Of a stretch of 23,339 nucleotides of DNA, positions 19,818 through 23,339 are shown in pieces. The notes beneath the pieces are model-generated. The model worked only from the letters and a program-made list of their open reading frames with translations, did not search any database and was not told the origin of the DNA. The first letter of the stretch is position 1, and every line of letters starts with the position of its first letter. Source of the DNA: a virus; IMG/VR virus record IMGVR_UViG_3300020552_000096, positions 1-23,339 of that record; one strand, written 5' to 3'. The position numbers were made by a program, and so were the translations under genes.

Positions 19818-20091
19818 AGTAGTATCCTGACGGACCAGAGTAATACTGATAGCGAACTCCCGGATAGGGACCATACGCATAGCCTGGACCAGTCGAGTAA
19901 TATGGATACGGAGCGCCACGATAATACGGACCAGAAGCTAGACCACCAATGAGACCACCAAGAGCAAAACCAGCAATGGCAGCACCACCGTAACCCCATC
20001 CTCCGCCATAGCCCCATCCGCCACGATACCAGGCATTAGCAGGAGTAGTAAGTATACCTAAAACAGCGGCAATAGCAACAATCTTTTTCAT
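19807..20091 (-). CDS. Small exported Gly/Tyr-rich protein
   Basis: 94 residues. The third of three close ATGs (20091) is chosen because GGAG lies 6 nt before it and M-K-K-I-V-A-I-A-A-V-L-G-I starts a signal peptide with cleavage near A-N-A. The mature part is Gly/Tyr/Pro-rich (G-G-W-G-Y-G-G, then A-G-F-A-L-G-G-L-I-G-G-L-A, a glycine-zipper-like stretch, then many Tyr). Such proteins often associate with the outer membrane. It overlaps the next exported-protein gene by 11 nt and is the first gene after the promoter at 20170-20197. Confidence 0.65.
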   Translation of the reverse strand: MKKIVAIAAVLGILTTPANAWYRGGWGYGGGWGYGGAAIAGFALGGLIGGLASGPYYRGAPYPYYSTGPGYAYGPYPGVRYQYYSGPSGYYYGY

Positions 20092-20169
20092 CTTCATCTC
20101 CATAAGATAGCAGATTAACCTTTGATCTACACGAGACTATTTCTGGCGTCCATCCCAATCTATAATTCT

Positions 20170-20197
20170 ATTATACCCTATTTATCCTACTAGTCAA
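20170..20197 (-). promoter_or_regulatory. Promoter of the exported-protein/tRNA/RNA-array operon
   Basis: On the minus strand, TTGACT (20197-20192), a 16-nt spacer and TATAAT (20175-20170). It overlaps the stop of the unknown gene at 20190 and points toward the Gly/Tyr-rich gene. It has the same layout as the internal promoter at 18350-18377. Transcription from here could run through tRNA-Thr, tRNA-Gln, tRNA-Gly and RNA elements G to C. Confidence 0.8.
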
Positions 20198-21116
20198 CAA
20201 GTAACTGTCTTTTTGTCTGAAAAAGATACTGCTCTCTAATTTTATCGCCAAGTTCTATATAACAACAATCGCCGCAATTCCTACCAGTAACGAGATAGTT
20301 AAGGACAGCATTTTTATAATTTGCTATGCGGTCTCCAACATTAAGAGCTCTCACATCAACCCCAAACCGATGTAACAAAGATATAGAGTTATCAATGTAA
20401 TACATATCTGAGTTATGGTCAAGTTTACATTCTCGGAGAAACTCTGCGTATTTATCAGGAGATAACTTACCAAGACTATAAAGAACAGAATAAACGGTAC
20501 CAAGTTTATTACCAAGGTTTCCGGATTTAAAAATGTCGCCCACATCCGATACAAGGCCATTGTATGAGATATCCTCTATAGAAGTCTTGTCCCAGATAAA
20601 GTTCCAATCGTTCTTGATCATATACTCTAGTAACATATACAAACAGCTTGGTTCGCCCAGTTCTAGATATTTAATCCTATCACATTTATAATTTAAAACA
20701 AAATAGTATTGCTGATTATCTTTATCGTAATTTACTGCTTTGATAACTTTAACAGAAGACAAATCAAATTCTTCTGAGTTTTCAATAATAGATAATTCTT
20801 TTACGCCACAAGAGCCAATGAAGTCTGTAAACTGTGGCTGATATTTCTCTTGAAAGATACCACTCTTATTATTGAACGCCCACTTACGAGCGTATGGTCC
20901 CATATAAAAAACGTCAGAGAAATCTACAACATCATAACCGTAAGTATTTACGATTGGATTACTATCCAAAAACTGGCCATGATATGGAGCACCAGCGCCT
21001 TTGTAATAATACTCTTTACCTTTCGACACTCTTCCATTTACATGCTGCAGGTCATCATCAATCTCTAGTTTGTCTACTACTTGGCCAACAGAATTATAAA
21101 TTGGAACAGTTGTCAT
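20190..21116 (-). CDS. Unknown phage protein
   Basis: 308 residues from the ATG at 21116; an in-frame GTG lies 6 nt earlier. The protein is acidic and rich in Tyr, Asp and Asn, without signal peptide or membrane segment. The C-terminal part has N-C-G-D-C-C, a possible metal or disulfide cluster, and basic ending Q-T-K-R-Q. The first part (V-P-I-Y-N-S-V-G-Q-V-V-D-K-L-E-I-D-D) looks like a beta-strand region. I do not recognise a family. It follows the 2OG-oxygenase gene by 2 nt and is probably in its operon. Confidence 0.6.
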   Translation of the reverse strand: MTTVPIYNSVGQVVDKLEIDDDLQHVNGRVSKGKEYYYKGAGAPYHGQFLDSNPIVNTYGYDVVDFSDVFYMGPYARKWAFNNKSGIFQEKYQPQFTDFIGSCGVKELSIIENSEEFDLSSVKVIKAVNYDKDNQQYYFVLNYKCDRIKYLELGEPSCLYMLLEYMIKNDWNFIWDKTSIEDISYNGLVSDVGDIFKSGNLGNKLGTVYSVLYSLGKLSPDKYAEFLRECKLDHNSDMYYIDNSISLLHRFGVDVRALNVGDRIANYKNAVLNYLVTGRNCGDCCYIELGDKIREQYLFQTKRQLLVD

Positions 21117-21118
21117 AA

Positions 21119-21703
21119 TCACTCGCTGTAATGCATATACGAACTTAGTAAATACTTATCGCCTCTTAATACTGCCTCGCCTGCATGCGGATACATCCAG
21201 AAAGGAGGGAACATTAACAGCTTACCTTTTGCTGGTTCGTAATGCAGATTGATATTCGTTATACAGGTATTTCCGCCACTCTCTGGTCTGTTTAGATACC
21301 AAAAGAAAATCATAAACCGTTTGCCAGAAATAAGATCATTCGAATCGATATGTTCATCGAACCGATCTATTGACTGTCTGTTAGGATACTCTCTGCCATC
21401 CGAATAATGTTTGATTCTAAACTCTTCGAATGCGAAATTCTTTGGCCAGAACCTAGTCTCCGGAACTTCCTTACGATATCTCTCGATACCATCGAATGCA
21501 CGTTCAACTAGATGCTGATGTAGTGTAGGATGTATTAGTTTATGACGACTAAAATTCATCTGCGTCATATTCGGAAAACCGTCATCATCATATCTGATAT
21601 GAAGATCTGGTTTCCATTTAAACATCGCAATCAATTCATCGCAAATATCTTCTCCCAAATGATTGGGATAGACCTTGCAATAATCATGTATGAAGGCAGA
21701 CAT
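21119..21703 (-). CDS. 2-oxoglutarate/Fe(II) oxygenase (prolyl 4-hydroxylase-like)
   Basis: 194 residues. The iron ligands are in D-R-F-D-E-H-I-D-S (H-x-D) and the distal His in W-M-Y-P-H-A-G-E-A-V; the following Lys in G-D-K-Y-L-L-S-S would bind 2-oxoglutarate. G-G-N-T-C-I-T and G-K-L-L-M-F-P-P match the double-stranded beta-helix strands of the 2OG-FeII_Oxy_3/P4H group. Such enzymes are very common in T4-like phages; targets (proteins, DNA bases) are mostly unknown. It stands between a tRNA-Asn gene and an unknown gene on the same strand. Confidence 0.82.
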   Translation of the reverse strand: MSAFIHDYCKVYPNHLGEDICDELIAMFKWKPDLHIRYDDDGFPNMTQMNFSRHKLIHPTLHQHLVERAFDGIERYRKEVPETRFWPKNFAFEEFRIKHYSDGREYPNRQSIDRFDEHIDSNDLISGKRFMIFFWYLNRPESGGNTCITNINLHYEPAKGKLLMFPPFWMYPHAGEAVLRGDKYLLSSYMHYSE

Positions 21704-21718
21704 ACAACATCCTAAAAA

Positions 21719-21793
21719 TGGCTCCCTGAGAAGGATTCGAACCTCCGGCCAAGTCGTTAACAGCGACCTGCTCTACCACTGAGCTACCAGGGA
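21719..21793 (-). tRNA. tRNA-Asn(GTT)
   Basis: Acceptor TCCCTGG / TCAGGGA, D-arm GCTC-AGTGGTA-GAGC, anticodon arm GGTCG-CTGTTAA-CGACT (anticodon GTT), T-arm GGAGG-TTCGAAT-CCTTC, and encoded GCCA. It begins 4 nt after the stop of the unknown gene at 21798. Confidence 0.95.
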
Positions 21794-21797
21794 ATAT

Positions 21798-22532
21798 TCA
21801 TTCTAAGAGATTATCTAAAACCTCTTCCATAAACTGTTTTCTAAGTTTTGATTTTCTAAACAAGTCATAATAATATTCTAAAGGACTAATCAAAGGATAT
21901 TTATTATTTCTTGCAGACAAATTTCGTTGCATCAAATGTAAAATTTTCTCTGATGGATAGAACTTTACCAGTTCTACATTTTCATCGGTCATAAACTTTA
22001 CATTAAGATAAGGATCTCCACGTTTTAAAGTTACCTCATTATATCCGTTCCTCACGAAAAAGGCAAACTCTATGTTTCTAATCCATTCATATATATTAAA
22101 CTGTCCTGGCATACCAATGGTTGTTTTACCAAACTCGGTATCGCCGAGATACGTAGGAGTCGTCTGAATCTCTACGCTTTGTTCTGGAATAAACCAATAG
22201 TATAAATTAAGAGAGATCAATCTCTCTTTTGCCATTCTAACTCTAACAACATCATCAAAAAATTTCTGATCATACATATCAGAATAGACATCGCCATCGT
22301 CAGTAAATTTTAAAGTGTAATCAATAGGAAATCTTAACTCATACGAATTATGAATTCTTCTTTTCATACTAGGACAATACTTAAAATTGTCCAACGGTTT
22401 TAGATCGTTCGAAGGTAATTTATTAAACAGTTCCGAAGTTTTCATCGGTTCGTAATAATTCAAAAACTGGAGCGAATGATTATCACTCTCATTTACATTG
22501 AATGTATTTACTGCTGTCCAATAAACTTTCAT
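21798..22532 (-). CDS. Unknown phage protein
   Basis: 244 residues from ATG. No signal peptide, membrane span or catalytic motif was seen. It is rich in Tyr, Asn and Phe, with Y-L-G-D-T-E-F-G-K-T-T-I-G-M-P-G-Q-F-N-I-Y-E-W-I-R as the most motif-like stretch, followed by a basic helix S-K-L-R-K-Q-F-M-E-E. Segments such as 'W-F-I-P-E-Q-S' and 'L-Y-Y-W' give it a distinctive character, and I would expect relatives only in T4-like phages. It lies between tRNA-His and tRNA-Asn. Confidence 0.58.
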   Translation of the reverse strand: MKVYWTAVNTFNVNESDNHSLQFLNYYEPMKTSELFNKLPSNDLKPLDNFKYCPSMKRRIHNSYELRFPIDYTLKFTDDGDVYSDMYDQKFFDDVVRVRMAKERLISLNLYYWFIPEQSVEIQTTPTYLGDTEFGKTTIGMPGQFNIYEWIRNIEFAFFVRNGYNEVTLKRGDPYLNVKFMTDENVELVKFYPSEKILHLMQRNLSARNNKYPLISPLEYYYDLFRKSKLRKQFMEEVLDNLLE

Positions 22533-22543
22533 AACAACCTCAA

Positions 22544-22617
22544 TGGTACTGGGACCAGGTATCGATCCTGAACTACAAGCTCCACAAACTCGTGTGCTAC
22601 CACTACACTATCCCAGC
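22544..22617 (-). tRNA. tRNA-His(GTG)
   Basis: Acceptor GCTGGGA / TCCCAGT, D-arm GTGT-AGTGGTA-GCAC, anticodon arm CGAGT-TTGTGGA-GCTTG (anticodon GTG), T-stem TCAGG/CCTGG, and encoded ACCA. Position 73 is A and no G-1:C73 pair can form, the state known from alphaproteobacterial tRNA-His. The T-loop starts with A instead of T54, which is unusual. Confidence 0.85.
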
Positions 22618-22621
22618 AAAC

Positions 22622-22696
22622 TGGATCGGGGACAAGGACTCGAACCCTGATAGACAGAACCAAAATCTGCCGTTCTACCAATTAAACTATCCCCGA
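22622..22696 (-). tRNA. tRNA-Gln(TTG)
   Basis: Acceptor TCGGGGA / TCCCCGA, D-arm GTTT-AATTGGTA-GAAC, anticodon arm GCAGA-TTTTGGT-TCTGT (anticodon TTG), T-arm AGGGTTCGAGTCCTT, and encoded TCCA. With the CTG isoacceptor at 19305 the phage covers both Gln codons. Confidence 0.93.
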
Positions 22697-22703
22697 ACAA
22701 AAA

Positions 22704-22787
22704 TGGTGCCGAGAGTAGGGTTCGAACCTACCGTGCTATAAGCGTCCGATTTACAGTCGGGTGCCCGTCCACTCAGGCGGTCTCGGC
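22704..22787 (-). tRNA. tRNA-Tyr(GTA), type II
   Basis: 84 nt with a long variable arm. Acceptor GCCGAGA / TCTCGGC, D-stem GCCT/GGGC, anticodon arm CCGA-CTGTAAA-TCGG (anticodon GTA), T-arm GTAGG-TTCGAAC-CCTAC, and encoded ACCA. Positions 8-9 read CC rather than the usual T8, a small oddity. Confidence 0.92.
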
Positions 22788-22792
22788 ATTAA

Positions 22793-22869
22793 TGGAGTCC
22801 CGAACAGGATTCAAACCTGTAGCCTTCGGTTTCGTAGACCGATGCTCTATTCAGTTGAGCTATCGAGAC
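22793..22869 (-). tRNA. tRNA-Arg(ACG)
   Basis: Acceptor GTCTCGA / TCGGGAC, D-arm GCTC-AACTGAATA-GAGC, anticodon arm TCGGT-CTACGAA-ACCGA (anticodon ACG, expected to need A34-to-inosine editing by host TadA), T-arm ACAGG-TTTGAAT-CCTGT, and encoded TCCA. Its 5' 23 nt overlap the end of the metallophosphoesterase gene. Confidence 0.94.
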
Positions 22870-23339
22870 AATCCAGTAATGGAACAGGTGTGTAATCAAT
22901 TACCTCAACGGAAACATTCTTATATGCTTCATCGGGCAAACTATTACGATGCACATGTCCATGAACATTATACTTTGTTTTATACAGACTAGAAACATGC
23001 AATGGAATATGCGACAGAGTAGCATTGTATTCCGGAAACATTCTCCAGACCATAATCTTTTGAAAGACATTCTGTATGTGTTCGTTCTTAGCATTATCAT
23101 GGTTGCCAAGAATAAGACGCTTACGCCCTTTCAATCTGTAAAGATGCTGATGACCTTTACCAAAATAAACATCACCTAGATGATACACAATGTCAGAGTC
23201 AGAAACAACACTGTTCCAACGTTCAACCATATGCTCATCCATTTCTTCAACAGAAGAAAAGTTTCTAACAGGAGAACCATCTGCCTGTTTGAAGTTGAGT
23301 ATATTAGCATGACCAAAGTGCGTATCACTAACAACAAAG
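22847..23339 (-). CDS. Metallophosphoesterase (start outside window)
   Basis: At least 163 residues; the frame stays open to the window edge beyond the internal Met at 23242, and the added part begins V-V-S-D-T-H-F-G-H-A-N, which is motif I of calcineurin-like phosphoesterases. Then follow H-L-G-D-V-Y-F-G (motif II), L-G-N-H-D (motif III), L-S-H-I-P (motif IV) and V-H-G-H-V-H (motif V). The active site is therefore complete. Phage proteins of this type are generic phosphoesterases of unknown substrate. The stop codon lies within tRNA-Arg. Confidence 0.85.
   Translation of the reverse strand, partial: FVVSDTHFGHANILNFKQADGSPVRNFSSVEEMDEHMVERWNSVVSDSDIVYHLGDVYFGKGHQHLYRLKGRKRLILGNHDNAKNEHIQNVFQKIMVWRMFPEYNATLSHIPLHVSSLYKTKYNVHGHVHRNSLPDEAYKNVSVEVIDYTPVPLLDCLDSSTE

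Noticed and set aside
19807-19919. Longer N-terminus for the Pro/Val-rich protein
   Set aside because: The extension would hide the signal peptide and overlap the upstream gene by more than 100 nt; the ATG at 19817 begins the signal sequence.
19542-19952. 136-codon open frame on the + strand rich in Asn and Ser
   Set aside because: It runs antisense to two exported-protein genes with clear signal peptides, and its composition reflects the complement of Gly/Tyr/Val codons.
22544-22869. tRNA-associated integration (att) site
   Set aside because: No integrase gene and no direct repeat of a tRNA 3' end were seen; the tRNAs carry complete CCA ends and sit in a lytic-type phage region.

Overview
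The window looks like part of a large, AT-rich lytic myovirus of the T4 superfamily. The sequence shows densely packed, often ATGA-overlapping genes, many tRNA genes with encoded CCA, and a typical T4-like set: RNase H-type 5' nuclease, PhoH, ClpP-like protease, glutaredoxin, a WYL_2-like small protein, a prolyl-hydroxylase-like oxygenase and several small conserved phage proteins. A host among the Alphaproteobacteria is inferred from a PlcP/Agt-type gene pair and from a tRNA-His with A73 and no extra G-1:C73 pair. No virion structural gene, integrase, IS element or rRNA was seen.

Layout. Positions 1-15774 read rightward: (i) an RlpA-like gene fragment and a secreted M15-like peptidase, closed by a strong terminator (797-826); (ii) ClpP-like protease, a small membrane protein and a nucleotidyltransferase; (iii) from a promoter at 2356-2384, a 39-aa ORF, glutaredoxin, WYL_2-like protein, AdoMet decarboxylase, then a sugar cassette (two methyltransferases, cytidylyltransferase, GmhA, GmhB, transaldolase, glycosyltransferase, HddA-type kinase); (iv) after a second possible promoter (9189-9220), a replication/metabolism block (RNase H, small phage proteins, PhoH) leading into a PlcP-like phospholipase C and an Agt-like glycolipid glycosyltransferase, an unknown protein and a PD-(D/E)XK nuclease. 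Positions 15767-23339 read leftward: metallophosphoesterase fragment, four tRNAs (Arg, Tyr, Gln, His), unknown gene, tRNA-Asn, 2OG oxygenase, unknown gene, then from a TTGACT-16-TATAAT promoter (20170-20197) two small exported proteins, tRNA-Thr, tRNA-Gln, two tiny membrane proteins, tRNA-Gly, a seven-member array of structured RNA elements, a DUF2828/TROVE-like vWA protein, a sulfotransferase and a deaminase.

The most striking system is 16714-18911. Seven non-identical elements (A-G), 51-201 nt long, stand head to tail, mostly 9-15 nt apart. Each is closed by a 7-8 bp terminal helix whose two strands differ between copies but stay complementary (compensatory change), followed on the 5' side by a conserved N-T-W-C-M-G-C-A motif. 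They lie just upstream of, and on the same strand as, a gene for a Ro60/TROVE-like protein with an intact vWA MIDAS. Two elements carry a circularly permuted tRNA body (T-arm, capped 7-bp acceptor stem, then D-arm or remnant), like the bacterial YrlA class of Y RNAs. Three carry anticodon-arm look-alikes, one with the same 7-nt loop as the phage's own tRNA-Thr(UGU). I interpret this as a phage Y RNA family plus its Ro-like partner, made from a tRNA operon with its own internal promoter. The function (RNA quality control, decoy for tRNA-targeting host nucleases, or host RNA degradation) is inference.

Two metabolic modules also stand out: a nearly complete NDP-heptose pathway that includes the transaldolase making its seven-carbon precursor, and a phage-borne PlcP-Agt pair of the kind that lets marine and rhizobial bacteria exchange phospholipids for glycolipids under phosphate starvation.
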